Made by a program: the position numbers and the translations under genes. The notes below the pieces were generated by a model. The model saw only the letters and a program-made list of their open reading frames with translations, ran no database searches and was not told the DNA's origin. Positions 8,117 to 18,247 of a DNA stretch of 64,000 bases are shown here, piece by piece; within the stretch, counting starts at the first letter, position 1; the number at the start of each line of letters is the position of its first letter. Source of the stretch: Antrihabitans stalagmiti (lineage in GTDB: Bacteria; Actinomycetota; Actinomycetes; Mycobacteriales; Mycobacteriaceae); NCBI RefSeq assembly GCF_016482825.1, contig NZ_JAEMNV010000001.1, positions 186,001 through 250,000 on the forward strand, read 5' to 3'.

Positions 8117-9163
8117 ATGGCAGCCGCGATCGAAGTCGGTAGGGAGCAGTGGCTCGGCTACCGCTGGCAGGGGCATGGGTTCGGTGACAGGGGCGCGGCC
8201 TTCGACGACCTGCTCGTGCTGGGGTTTCAGGACAGTCGACAGTCCGGTGCAGAGCAGTCGATGAGACAGCGCACGGACAAGGCTCCCGGCCGCGGGTTGG
8301 TGTCGATGTGGTCCGTGCGCGGGGCGCCGCACACCCATCGTGCGTCGCATCTCGACTTCGTCCGTAATGCGTTGGCGCCCCGAGACTGTGACGAGGGTGG
8401 CTCCGACTATGTCGAGGCGGTCGACGAGGTGGCAGCGGCTTTGAAGAAGGTCGTGACGTCGCCGGCCACAAAGTCGGACGCAAGTTCCGAGGTGACACGC
8501 ATCGTCGCGAAGTCGTTGGTCACGTGGTGTGCACGCTGCGGAGCCGACCACGTCCCCGACGGTCTGTTCCGCGATGCCGGTCGCCAAGCGCAACTCGCGC
8601 TCGGCGACGACGCCAGGACGACGATGCTGACGCCGACTCCAACGGCGTCGCAGGTGACGATCGACAATCCGCGCCTGACCTTGCTCACCACTTTCATCCG
8701 AGTCAACGGTCCGACCTCGAAGACGCTGTACCGCGACTGGGTCGGTGGCAGTACGGCCGGCGTGGCGCGGGAGTGGGGCCAGTTGGAAGACGTCGTCCGA
8801 GTACAGGTCGACAACAAGCGCCTCGACCTTCCCGAAAGTCTCGTCGACGACGTCACGAACGCGCCGCCAGCCGAGGGAGTTGTCCTCGTCCCGCCGAACG
8901 ACGCGTACCTGCGGCAGGTCGACCGGACGTTGTTGGTCAGCGACAGCAAGCTGCGACAACAGGTCTGGAAGGCCGTATCAGGGCCCGGCGCGCTGCTGAT
9001 CGATGGCGAAGTGGCAGGCGTGTGGCGATACCGGCGCAACGACCAGTTGTTGACGATCACGCCGTTCGCCAAGGTCGCTGCCAAGCATCGCGCGGGTGCG
9101 CAGGAGAGCGCTCAGCGCGTGGCCGATGTTGCCGGCGAGGAGCTGACAGTCGTCTGGGATTAA
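8117..9163 (+). CDS. Winged-helix DNA-binding domain protein (HTH_42/AlkZ-like superfamily)
   Basis: A 348-aa protein of the actinobacterial winged-helix DNA-binding family related to the YcaQ/AlkZ glycosylases. Seen: LGFQDSRQSGAEQSMRQRT near residue 40, where related enzymes carry their Q-x-Q/D active-site strand; a TFIRVNGPTSKTLYRDWVG winged-helix segment near 195; and a C-terminal GALLIDGEVAGVWRYRR block near 295 typical of the family. Assignment as a DNA glycosylase is inference; the safe call is winged-helix protein. ATG at 8117 has no clear ribosome site, which fits coupling to the preceding gene. Confidence 0.75.
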   Translation: MAAAIEVGREQWLGYRWQGHGFGDRGAAFDDLLVLGFQDSRQSGAEQSMRQRTDKAPGRGLVSMWSVRGAPHTHRASHLDFVRNALAPRDCDEGGSDYVEAVDEVAAALKKVVTSPATKSDASSEVTRIVAKSLVTWCARCGADHVPDGLFRDAGRQAQLALGDDARTTMLTPTPTASQVTIDNPRLTLLTTFIRVNGPTSKTLYRDWVGGSTAGVAREWGQLEDVVRVQVDNKRLDLPESLVDDVTNAPPAEGVVLVPPNDAYLRQVDRTLLVSDSKLRQQVWKAVSGPGALLIDGEVAGVWRYRRNDQLLTITPFAKVAAKHRAGAQESAQRVADVAGEELTVVWD

Positions 9164-9182
9164 GCATGCTCGGGTGTGCACG

Positions 9183-9188
9183 TAAACT
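9183..9188 (+). promoter_or_regulatory. Leaderless-type -10 element of rpe
   Basis: TAAACT, 8 nt before the GTG at 9197. The predicted transcript start falls at or within two bases of the start codon, and no ribosome site is seen. No clear -35 element is present. Confidence 0.45.
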
Positions 9189-9196
9189 GTCCCGCT

Positions 9197-9877
9197 GTGT
9201 CCGCACCCATGATTGCCCCATCGATTCTGTCCGCCGATTTCGCTCGACTCGCTGACGAGGCGAAAGCCGTCGAAGGCGCGGACTGGCTCCACGTCGACGT
9301 GATGGATGCGCATTTCGTTCCGAACCTCACGCTCGGTCTTCCGATCGTCGAGAGCCTGCTGAAGGCCACCGATATCCCGCTCGATTGCCATCTGATGATC
9401 GACGACCCGGCTCGGTGGGCGCCGCCGTACGCCGAGGCAGGCGCGCACAACGTGACGTTTCACGCGGAGGCGTCCGACGACCCGGTCGCCGTCGCCCGCG
9501 ACATTCGCGCAGCAGGTGCGAAGGCCGGTCTGAGCATCAAACCGGGAACGCCGATCGAGCCGTACCTCGAAATCCTCAAGCAGTTCGACACGTTGCTCGT
9601 GATGAGCGTCGAACCCGGTTTCGGTGGGCAGTCGTTCATCGCCGAGGTGCTCAGCAAAGCCCGCGCGGTACGCAAACTCGTCGACTCCGGTGAACTGAAA
9701 CTTCTCGTCGAGATCGACGGCGGCATCAACGACGACACCGTCGAAGCAGCCGCCGAAGCGGGAGTCGACTGCTTCGTCGCAGGTTCGGCCGTCTACGGCG
9801 CGAGCGATCCAGCCGCGGCGGTGCGCGCACTACGCAGCAAGGCGGCGCGCGCGTCGCATCACCTGACGCTCGGCTGA
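9197..9877 (+). CDS. rpe: Ribulose-phosphate 3-epimerase
   Basis: Interconverts ribulose-5-phosphate and xylulose-5-phosphate in the pentose phosphate pathway, linking the oxidative branch (zwf, pgl in this window) to tkt and tal. The 226-aa TIM barrel shows the family blocks [25 protein letters not shown] (metal-binding His and catalytic Asp), [17 protein letters not shown] and VEIDGGIN (second catalytic Asp). GTG at 9197 ([11 protein letters not shown]) is preferred because it gives the normal N-terminus and sits 8 nt after TAAACT; a further upstream GTG at 9176 would overlap that promoter element. Confidence 0.95.
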   Translation: MSAPMIAPSILSADFARLADEAKAVEGADWLHVDVMDAHFVPNLTLGLPIVESLLKATDIPLDCHLMIDDPARWAPPYAEAGAHNVTFHAEASDDPVAVARDIRAAGAKAGLSIKPGTPIEPYLEILKQFDTLLVMSVEPGFGGQSFIAEVLSKARAVRKLVDSGELKLLVEIDGGINDDTVEAAAEAGVDCFVAGSAVYGASDPAAAVRALRSKAARASHHLTLG

Positions 9878-9878
9878 C

Positions 9879-10517
9879 TTACTTCAGCTGATCGAGGATG
9901 GTCTCGACCTTCGTCTTCAGGTCGGGCGTTGTTGCGATGTCCGGTCGGCCGACGGTGATGGTCGTGTAGGTGTTGTCCACGCATTGCTGGCCGTTGATCG
10001 TCTTGGGCGCTCGGGCGCTCGGATAGAGCGTTACGGATTTGGTCGAGCCCGGCGGCTGGTTCTGCACCTCGAGTAACGTGCTGAAGTAGTCACACGCTTC
10101 GTCGGCCGGAATGGACTTTCCCTCGTCGATGAGCTTGGCGGCGTCCTCCAACTGCGTCACTACGCCTGGTGGGATGGCGCCGGCAGGCATTTTCTTGAGC
10201 GCGTCGACCGCCGCAGGCAGTGCGGTGGCCCACTCGTTCGCGGGAACCCGAGCAACCTGGATTCCGACCTCGGACAAGTTCCCGTATCTGCATGCAGCCA
10301 AGTCGGTGCCATTAATCGTGTTCGCGCTACCTTCCAGCGCAGTACCTGCGAGATCTTCGATTGCCGCGGCGTCGAGCAACGTGCACGGCGCCGCCGCCGG
10401 TGGTGGCGCGGCCTCCGACGTCTGCTCGTCGCCGCCGCTGTCTTGGCCACATCCGGCAAGGACGAGTACCGCAGCTACCGACGCTATGGAACCGACCGCT
10501 CCGCACATTCTGATCAC
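9879..10517 (-). CDS. DUF3558-type lipoprotein
   Basis: A 212-aa exported lipoprotein. The signal peptide ends in the lipobox VLAGC (Cys at about residue 23), followed by a Pro/Ala-rich linker and a domain with CTLLDAAAIEDLAG, ACRYGN and, near the C-terminus, CVDNTYTTITVG; four cysteines probably form two disulfides. This layout is that of the actinobacterial DUF3558 family of unknown function. GTG at 10517 sits 6 nt after TAATAT on the minus strand, suggesting a leaderless mRNA; ATG at 10508 is an alternative. Convergent with rpe and divergent from the next gene. Confidence 0.8.
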   Translation of the reverse strand: MIRMCGAVGSIASVAAVLVLAGCGQDSGGDEQTSEAAPPPAAAPCTLLDAAAIEDLAGTALEGSANTINGTDLAACRYGNLSEVGIQVARVPANEWATALPAAVDALKKMPAGAIPPGVVTQLEDAAKLIDEGKSIPADEACDYFSTLLEVQNQPPGSTKSVTLYPSARAPKTINGQQCVDNTYTTITVGRPDIATTPDLKTKVETILDQLK

Positions 10518-10523
10518 CGAAGG

Positions 10524-10541
10524 ATATTAGCTAGCTATATT
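10524..10541. promoter_or_regulatory. Divergent leaderless promoter pair around TAGCTAGCTA
   Basis: On the minus strand TAATAT (10529 to 10524) ends 6 nt before the GTG at 10517; on the plus strand TATATT (10536-10541) ends 6 nt before the ATG at 10548. Between and overlapping them is the perfect palindrome TAGCTAGCTA (10528-10537). Binding there would block both -10 elements at once. The whole region between the two start codons is only 30 bp. Confidence 0.55.
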
Positions 10542-10547
10542 CCGGGA

Positions 10548-10988
10548 ATGGCGCGTGCACCGAAGAACCAGCAGCCGACGGTGGCCGAACTCGGCGCAGT
10601 CGCCCACGGTCCGGTGGTCCTATCGCAGGCTCGCGGCCGCTTTCTCGGTTTGCGCTCGGCTGTGCTGTATTCGTCCGGGCTACACCTCTCCGTGGTAGTC
10701 GTCGGTGTCGGCATTTACGCCGAGGCAATGCAGCGAGGACGCGGAGCGCCGTTTTCGTTCCGCGTAATCGACAACACCGTCACATTGCTTATGCCCCTCG
10801 GCGGGCGAGGCGAAGGAAACACAGAAGACCGGTATTACAAGGAATCGGTGTACGTTCTCGAATCCGTCGACAGCGACGAGTTGGCGATCGCCGCCGGATG
10901 GCCGGGCGCTGGAATCGAGGAAACTGTCACGAGACTGCGCTTCCCCGGAGTCTCGGAACTCGAGATGGCGATCATTCCCCTGCCGTAG
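10548..10988 (+). CDS. Conserved-looking hypothetical protein
   Basis: I do not recognise this 146-aa protein. It starts MARAPKNQQPTVAELGAVAH and has no signal peptide; alternating hydrophobic stretches such as LHLSVVVVGVGIY and NTVTLLMPLGGRG suggest a beta-rich soluble domain. ATG at 10548 is supported by the TATATT hexamer 6 nt upstream. It is divergent from the DUF3558 gene, with a shared compact promoter, and its 3' end overlaps the convergent folD by 17 bp. Codon use is like its neighbours. Confidence 0.65.
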   Translation: MARAPKNQQPTVAELGAVAHGPVVLSQARGRFLGLRSAVLYSSGLHLSVVVVGVGIYAEAMQRGRGAPFSFRVIDNTVTLLMPLGGRGEGNTEDRYYKESVYVLESVDSDELAIAAGWPGAGIEETVTRLRFPGVSELEMAIIPLP

Positions 10989-11832
10989 TTTGCGGCTCAG
11001 CGGCGTCGATCGTCTGTGCGAGCAACGTAGCGATCGTCATCGGTCCGACGCCACCCGGCACCGGGGTGATCAGGCTGGCCCGGGTTCGCGCACTTGAAAA
11101 TTCGACATCGCCGATATTGCCCGCGTTGTAGCCGGCGTCGATCACCACCGCCCCCGGTTTGATGTCTTCTCCGACAATGAAATTGGGTTTGCCAACGGCC
11201 GCGACGAGCAGGTCGGCCGCACTGACGATCGAGCCAAGGTTGCGCGTGTGCGAGTGGCAATACGTCACCGTGGCGTTTCGGCCGAGAAGCAGCATCCCGA
11301 CCGGTCTGCCGAGAATTGGGCTACGGCCGACAACGACGGCGTGCATACCAGCGGGATCAACCGCATAGTGGTCGAGGAGTCGGATGATTCCGCCGGGCGT
11401 GCAGGATGCAAAGCCGTTGCCGCCGAGGGCCATTGCAGCGAACGACTGTGACGTCACGCCGTCGACGTCCTTCTCCGGAGCGATTGCATCGAAGGCAGCA
11501 CGTTCGTCGATGTGATCACCGACCGGATGCTGCAGCAGGATGCCGTGAATCCCAGGATCAGCAGACAGCACTCCGAGGGCGTCGACGAGTTGCGCTGTGC
11601 TCGTCGACGCGGGAAGTGCCACGTGCTCGGATCGCAATCCGGCACGCTCGCAACGCTTTTGCTTCATGCGGACGTAGGTCACCGACGCTGGATCGTCACC
11701 GACAAGGACTGTCGCCAAGGTTGGGACGACGTGTTGGTCGCGGGTGAGGGCGGCCGCACGTCGCGCGGTGTCGTCGATGAGCGTGCGTGCGAGATCTGTT
11801 CCGTTCATCAGTTGGGCTTGCGCTGTGGGCAT
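10972..11832 (-). CDS. folD: Methylenetetrahydrofolate dehydrogenase/cyclohydrolase
   Basis: Bifunctional FolD (286 aa) converting 5,10-methylene-THF to 10-formyl-THF, the formyl donor for Fmt. Catalytic Lys is in YVRMKQKRCERAG (about 56), the Gln/Asp pair in GILLQHPVGDHID and EKDVDG, the NADP site in VVGRSPILGRPVG and the C-terminal PVPGGVGPMTIATLL is intact. The usual VQLPLP motif reads LQHPVG here, which marks a divergent subfamily, so this may be a second copy. ATG at 11832 follows GGGAGAAGCC; an internal ATG at about 11808 (MNGTDLARTL) is possible. Confidence 0.88.
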   Translation of the reverse strand: MPTAQAQLMNGTDLARTLIDDTARRAAALTRDQHVVPTLATVLVGDDPASVTYVRMKQKRCERAGLRSEHVALPASTSTAQLVDALGVLSADPGIHGILLQHPVGDHIDERAAFDAIAPEKDVDGVTSQSFAAMALGGNGFASCTPGGIIRLLDHYAVDPAGMHAVVVGRSPILGRPVGMLLLGRNATVTYCHSHTRNLGSIVSAADLLVAAVGKPNFIVGEDIKPGAVVIDAGYNAGNIGDVEFSSARTRASLITPVPGGVGPMTIATLLAQTIDAAEPQTTAGE

Positions 11833-11942
11833 GGCTTCTCCCGAGGTAACTCGAACGAATTGCCCAGGCGCACGGCGTAACCGATGACGGTGAGCCCGCT
11901 TCCCGGTGGTTGTCCACCTCAGCGCCAGTCACGGCCTCGTGT

Positions 11943-13172
11943 TCACGGTAGCTCGAGCGCGCGCAGCAGGTCGGCGGCTTCGGTTTGGTAGGCGTGTTCG
12001 GCCCATCCCAAAGGCGTCGCGTCGAACTGTCCATCGGTGATCGACGTGTTTGCTCCGGCGTCGAGGAGTCGTTGAATCAGTTCGAGGTCGCCTGCCCACG
12101 CCGCGTGGTGCAGGGGAGTGGCACCTTGTTCGTCGCGATTGTTGGGATCGTCCGGGATCGACGGCACGACGACCTCGACGCCGGCGACGTCGACACCGTG
12201 CCGAGCCAACAGTTCGAGCCGGTCGGTGAATCCGTGCGCCGCTGCCCAATCGCGTTGGCGTTTCCACATCTGCTCACGGGTCTCGATTGCCTCGCCGAGT
12301 TTCACCTCCCACGGGCTAGGCCCCGCATCGGCGAGGCCGTACGCGAACAGCAACTGGAGGTGCGAGTCGTCGGGTCGGAACATCCGGTTGTACAGCGTCT
12401 GCTGATCGACAGGATGCGCTCCGCGTTCCAGTAGCAGGGTGGCGAGTGCGGGCGCGAACGGATGTCGAGGTTGCCTGCCGGGTCCCTGTTCACCCTCACC
12501 GAACACCCCGGTCAGCGCGGTGAACGGGGTCGACAGACCGCACCACAGGTAGCCCGCGTTCGGATCGGCGCCGGTGTCGAGCAACAGCGTCGCTGCGGCT
12601 AGCACGCCAGCTTCGGTTTGGTTGACTTGGGCACGTCCAAAGCACAAGTACAGCAACGGAACCCAGCCGAAAGGGCCACCGCGAGTCGTCGCCAGCTCGG
12701 GTCGGGCAGCAAGATGGTTGGCAAGAGCACCTTGGTCGGCCGCGGCTGCGGCGGCCCATACGTGCTGCTCGACCAATCCCGGGTCTGCGGTCAGCAGGTC
12801 TGCGGCCGCCTTTCGTCGTGGCGGCGCGTCCGACTGGCTGTAATAGAGCGACGACAAGGTGCAGAACCGGTCGGCCGCCGCGAGCGAATCCTCGGTGACG
12901 CTGTCCGGGTCGAAGCTGAGCTTCGCGGCCACTTCGAGGTAATGGACGAGCGCCGGCCAGCCGGTGAAGCCGTAGCCGCGCGCCACGGTGAGCTGGGCAT
13001 CGTGCAGCGCGAACCGGTCGGGTGCGCTGGCGAGTGCGACGTCAGGGCGGGGGTGGTAGCGGCGAACGATATTGATCGCTCGACTTGTCGACGCAGTGAC
13101 CCCGCGCTGGAGCTTGCGCGCATCGTCGCGCATGCGATCGATTGAGGGATTGTTCGGCAGACTGCTGGCCAT
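11943..13172 (-). CDS. Ankyrin-repeat protein
   Basis: A 409-aa cytosolic protein. The C-terminal third holds clear ankyrin repeats: QGATPLHHAAWAGDLELIQR followed by LLDAGANTSITD and TPLGWAEHAYQTEAADLLRA. Weaker repeats occur near the middle (LLLDTGADPNAGYL, LLLERGAHPVDQQ). The N-terminal 100 residues carry DARKLQRGV and ARGYGFTGWPALVHYLEV, a block often seen before ankyrin repeats in actinobacterial proteins of this class. ATG at 13172 has AGGAGG a few bases upstream. Role unknown; ankyrin repeats mediate protein contacts. Confidence 0.82.
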   Translation of the reverse strand: MASSLPNNPSIDRMRDDARKLQRGVTASTSRAINIVRRYHPRPDVALASAPDRFALHDAQLTVARGYGFTGWPALVHYLEVAAKLSFDPDSVTEDSLAAADRFCTLSSLYYSQSDAPPRRKAAADLLTADPGLVEQHVWAAAAAADQGALANHLAARPELATTRGGPFGWVPLLYLCFGRAQVNQTEAGVLAAATLLLDTGADPNAGYLWCGLSTPFTALTGVFGEGEQGPGRQPRHPFAPALATLLLERGAHPVDQQTLYNRMFRPDDSHLQLLFAYGLADAGPSPWEVKLGEAIETREQMWKRQRDWAAAHGFTDRLELLARHGVDVAGVEVVVPSIPDDPNNRDEQGATPLHHAAWAGDLELIQRLLDAGANTSITDGQFDATPLGWAEHAYQTEAADLLRALELP

Positions 13173-13369
13173 GACGGCCTCCTCTCATAAACCTGGCGTC
13201 CGCGAAGTCAGGCGTGAGAAGAGGTCGGTACGGGACACAACCACAGCAGGGAGGCTGAGCCTCTTCGAGCGGACATCGGGCGTTCCTGCGCGCCCGACAA
13301 AATGCTAGCACCAGTCACGAAGATGCAGGTCAAGGGCGAATTATTGCTTGTGTTTCATGATCATTCTGG

Positions 13370-13375
13370 TAGGCT
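13370..13375 (+). promoter_or_regulatory. Possible leaderless -10 element of the HNH gene
   Basis: TAGGCT ends 7 nt before the ATG at 13383, so transcription would begin at the start codon. No ribosome site lies in the same stretch. The -35 region is unclear. Confidence 0.35.
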
Positions 13376-13382
13376 AGAACGC

Positions 13383-14738
13383 ATGTTCGATACCGGGGAA
13401 ATCGAAGAAACATCGTCCGACACGGAAGTCGCTTGGTTGTTGAAGACAGCCGGCCAGATCGCGAAAATCCGACGCGACCTCACCGACACCACGAGGGCCG
13501 ACGTCATCACAGCACTCGAAGTGGTGAAATCGGCAAGCGCAGCGTCGCAGGCCGTCGCAACGGCCGATCTGCACACCTCGCGTCGCGCCGAACGCGCCGC
13601 GAAAGGTCTGCCGAAACGGCAGTGGGACACAGGCATCGCGTCCGAAATCGGGTTGGCCCGCCATGATTCGCCGAACAAGGGGGGTCGTCACCTCGGCTTC
13701 GCGCGGGTGTTGGTCGACGAGATGCCGCACACCCTGGCCCGTCTCGCCTGTGGTGATCTCTCGGAATGGCGGGCCACCATCATCGTCCGTGACACCTTCG
13801 GCCTCTCCCGTGAAGATCGTGCGCTCGTCGACCGCGAATTGTGCAGTGACCCGGCCACATTGATGGGTAAGAGCGATAGTCAGGTGTCCGCCATCGCTCG
13901 CGCCGCGGTAGTGCGGATCGATGCCGAGGTCCTCGTGCGCCGCGCATCGAAAGCTGTCGGCGACCGTCGCGTCACCTCCCGCCCTGCGCCGGACACGATG
14001 GCGTATCTGTCGGCGTTGCTGCCGGTGAAACAAGCGGTCTGTGTGCATGCAACGTTGATGCGGGACAGTGCCGCGATCCTCGGCGCCGGCGACGAACGAA
14101 CCAAAAGTCAGATCATGGCCGACCTGCTCGTCGAACGCGTCACCGGACTGTCCACCGCGACAGCAGTACCGGTGACCGTCAACGCCGTCCTGTCCGACGA
14201 AGCGTTGCTCGGTGGCAGTTGCGAACCGGCCGAGGTCGAGGGCTACGGACCCGTCCCGACGGATCTGGTCATCCGGTGGCTGCACGACGACGACGCCAAA
14301 AACGAACTGCGCAGGCTGTACGCCAACCCTGAGACCGGGGCGTTGACGGCGATGGAATCGAAATCCCGAGGCTTCCCGACCGGGATACTGCGGATGACGA
14401 AATTCAGAGACAAGGTCTGCCGGACCCCTTGGTGTGGCGCACCGGTCAGGCATGGTGATCACACCGTCTCGGTCGCCAAGGGCGGTAAAACGGCCTTCGA
14501 CAACAGTTCCGGACTCTGCGAAGCGTGCAACTACGCCAAAGAAGCCGACGGCTGGACGACAACACCCGACAAACAACAACCGGGAGAGTTGCACAGCTAC
14601 CGGATCACCACCCCGACTGGGCATCACTACCGCTCGACCGCGCCGGCATTACCGAAACCGTTGCCTCGCCACAACATCGATATCGTCGACAGCTGGTCGG
14701 TCGAAGAGAAGTTGGTCAAAATCCTGTGGGCGGCCTGA
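13383..14738 (+). CDS. DUF222 (13E12-type) HNH endonuclease-like protein
   Basis: A 451-aa protein with the DUF222 domain common in actinobacteria (the 13E12 repeat family) and a C-terminal HNH nuclease domain: FRDKVCRTPWCGAPVRHGDH (first CxxxxC and His), then NSSGLCEACNYAKEADGW (second CxxC and the final Asn/Lys). The paired cysteines would hold structural zinc and the His/Asn set the catalytic metal. Family members are multi-copy and of unsettled function. The start at 13383 (MFDTGEIEETS) is preferred over upstream in-frame codons at 13302 and 13323. It sits inside the accessory block between rpe and ribD. Confidence 0.85.
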   Translation: MFDTGEIEETSSDTEVAWLLKTAGQIAKIRRDLTDTTRADVITALEVVKSASAASQAVATADLHTSRRAERAAKGLPKRQWDTGIASEIGLARHDSPNKGGRHLGFARVLVDEMPHTLARLACGDLSEWRATIIVRDTFGLSREDRALVDRELCSDPATLMGKSDSQVSAIARAAVVRIDAEVLVRRASKAVGDRRVTSRPAPDTMAYLSALLPVKQAVCVHATLMRDSAAILGAGDERTKSQIMADLLVERVTGLSTATAVPVTVNAVLSDEALLGGSCEPAEVEGYGPVPTDLVIRWLHDDDAKNELRRLYANPETGALTAMESKSRGFPTGILRMTKFRDKVCRTPWCGAPVRHGDHTVSVAKGGKTAFDNSSGLCEACNYAKEADGWTTTPDKQQPGELHSYRITTPTGHHYRSTAPALPKPLPRHNIDIVDSWSVEEKLVKILWAA

Positions 14739-14768
14739 CAGGTACCGAAGGCGAACGACGCCCCGGTC

Positions 14769-14774
14769 TAAACT
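14769..14774 (+). promoter_or_regulatory. Leaderless -10 element of the riboflavin operon
   Basis: TAAACT, identical to the rpe element, ends 6 nt before the ribD GTG at 14781. No ribosome site and no FMN riboswitch-like sequence fit in the 42 bp between the HNH gene and ribD. Confidence 0.5.
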
Positions 14775-14780
14775 CGCGAC

Positions 14781-15845
14781 GTGCCGACTTCCGATGCCGT
14801 GATCGATACCGCGATGCGTTCGGCGATCTCCGCGGCAGAGGGTGTTCGCGGGACCACGTATCCGAATCCGCCTGTCGGCGCGGTGATTTTGGATGTCACC
14901 GGCGCGATCGTCGGTACCGGCGCAACCCAACCTCCCGGCGGACCGCATGCTGAGGTGGTCGCGCTCCAAGCGGCAGGTGAGCTCGCCCGCGGCGGGACCG
15001 CTGTCGTCACCCTCGAGCCGTGCAACCACTTCGGCCGCACCCCGCCGTGTACGAAGGCTCTGATCGACGCCGGCATCGCGACCGTACATTTTGCTCTGCG
15101 AGATCCGAATCCGGCCGCGGCAGGGGGAGCGGCGGCGCTACAACAGGCCGGTATCGCAACCCACGCCGGGGTGTTGGCCGACGAAGTGGCGGCAGGCCCG
15201 CTGCGCGCGTGGCTACACAAACAACGCACCGGCCGACCACACGTGACCTGGAAGTATGCAGCCAGCCTCGATGGGCGTAGTGCCGCAGCCGACGGCACGA
15301 GCAAGTGGATCACCGGACCGATTGCCCGAGCACAGGTCCACGCCGAACGCGCCAAACTCGACGCCATCGTCGTCGGCACAGGGACCGTCCTCACCGACGA
15401 TCCGTGGCTGACCGCACGGCTGCCCAGTGGAGAATTGGCCCCGCATCAGCCGATGCGCGTCGTCGTCGGACACACCGAGATCCCGTCGACAGCTCGGATT
15501 CTCGACAAGGCTGCGCCGACATTGCTTCTGAAGACCAGGGACGCGAACGAGGTTGTCGACGCTCTCGCCGAGTACACCGACGTTCTTCTGGAAGGCGGAC
15601 CGACGTTGGCTGGGGCGTTTCTCGAAGCCCGCAGAGTCGACCGGATCCTTGCCTACATCGCGCCCGTTCTACTCGGGGACGGGCGGTCGGCGCTCGGTGG
15701 CGCTGGCATCGGGAATATCGAGCAGGCGTTGCGGTTTCGAAGGGAGAGCGTCGAGACGATCGGACCCGACGTTCTGTTGTCATTGGTCCAGTTCGACAGG
15801 CACAACGTCGGCAGCACGCTCGACACTGATTATTCGGAGGAATGA
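14781..15845 (+). CDS. ribD: Bifunctional riboflavin-specific deaminase/reductase
   Basis: Catalyses steps two and three of riboflavin synthesis: deamination of the pyrimidine from GTP, then NADPH reduction of its ribosyl chain. The 354-aa protein has an N-terminal cytidine-deaminase-like zinc domain (HAEVVAL about residue 55, PCNHFGRTPPC about 79-89) and a C-terminal reductase domain from about residue 150 (WKYAASLDGRSAAADGTSKW, VGTGTVLTDDPWLTAR, LLEGGPTLAG). The GTG start follows TAAACT by 6 nt. The stop overlaps the region of the next start. It heads ribD-ribC-ribBA-ribH. Confidence 0.95.
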   Translation: MPTSDAVIDTAMRSAISAAEGVRGTTYPNPPVGAVILDVTGAIVGTGATQPPGGPHAEVVALQAAGELARGGTAVVTLEPCNHFGRTPPCTKALIDAGIATVHFALRDPNPAAAGGAAALQQAGIATHAGVLADEVAAGPLRAWLHKQRTGRPHVTWKYAASLDGRSAAADGTSKWITGPIARAQVHAERAKLDAIVVGTGTVLTDDPWLTARLPSGELAPHQPMRVVVGHTEIPSTARILDKAAPTLLLKTRDANEVVDALAEYTDVLLEGGPTLAGAFLEARRVDRILAYIAPVLLGDGRSALGGAGIGNIEQALRFRRESVETIGPDVLLSLVQFDRHNVGSTLDTDYSEE

Positions 15846-15847
15846 CG

Positions 15848-16453
15848 TTGTTCACAGGAATTGTCGAAGAACTCGGCGAGATCGTCGCAAAGGACGACCT
15901 GAGCGATTCCGCTCGGTTCACCGTGCGCGGACCGCTGGTGACTTCCGATGCGGGACACGGTGATTCGATCGCAGTGAACGGTGTCTGCTTGACGGTCGTC
16001 GATGTAGTGGACAACACGTCGTTCACCGCCGACGTGATGAAGGAGACCCTCGACAGGTCGAGTCTGGGCGCACTGAACGTCGGCAGTGTCGTGAACCTCG
16101 AGCGCGCTGCCGCGCTGAACAGTCGCCTCGGTGGTCACCTGGTCCAGGGGCATGTCGACGGCACCGGGCGGATCCTGTCGCGAACCCCGTCGGAGCACTG
16201 GGAGATCGTTCGCGTCGCACTGCCGGACCCGATCGCTCGCTACGTGGTGGAGAAGGGCTCGATCACGGTGGATGGGATCTCGCTGACTGTGTCGTCGCTC
16301 GGCGTCGACGATTCCGGTGACTATTTCGAGGTCTCGCTCATCCCGACCACACTGGAATTGACCAACCTCGGGCGCGCGAAGGTCGGCGACCCGGTGAACC
16401 TCGAGGTCGACGTAATTGCCAAGTATGTCGAGCGGCTGCAACTGCGCGGCTGA
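15848..16453 (+). CDS. ribC: Riboflavin synthase alpha chain
   Basis: Dismutates two 6,7-dimethyl-8-ribityllumazine molecules to riboflavin, the last step of the pathway (called ribE in some species). Two lumazine-binding repeats are visible, each with a G-x-V-x-E/x-G-x-I-V entry: FTGIVEELGEIV with VNGVCLTVV, and HVDGTGRILS with VDGISLTVSS. The TTG at 15848 gives the canonical MFTGIVEE start and lies 7 nt after GGAGG (15836-15840); the ATG at 15842, overlapping the ribD stop, is only one base from the ribosome site and so less likely. Length from TTG is 201 aa. Confidence 0.94.
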   Translation: MFTGIVEELGEIVAKDDLSDSARFTVRGPLVTSDAGHGDSIAVNGVCLTVVDVVDNTSFTADVMKETLDRSSLGALNVGSVVNLERAAALNSRLGGHLVQGHVDGTGRILSRTPSEHWEIVRVALPDPIARYVVEKGSITVDGISLTVSSLGVDDSGDYFEVSLIPTTLELTNLGRAKVGDPVNLEVDVIAKYVERLQLRG

Positions 16454-16502
16454 CCTCGCCGTAACCTTCTAGTGACAGCCGATTGAATTGGAGCGCAGGC
16501 AC

Positions 16503-18246
<1,744 letters not shown>

Positions 18247-18247
<1 letters not shown>

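Noticed and set aside
11905-11918. GGTGG/CCACC hairpin between folD and the ankyrin gene
   Set aside because: Five-bp stem with no T-run; common by chance in GC-rich DNA.
13374-14627. 417-codon minus-strand open frame opposite the HNH gene
   Set aside because: Shadow frame; the plus strand encodes DUF222 and HNH motifs.
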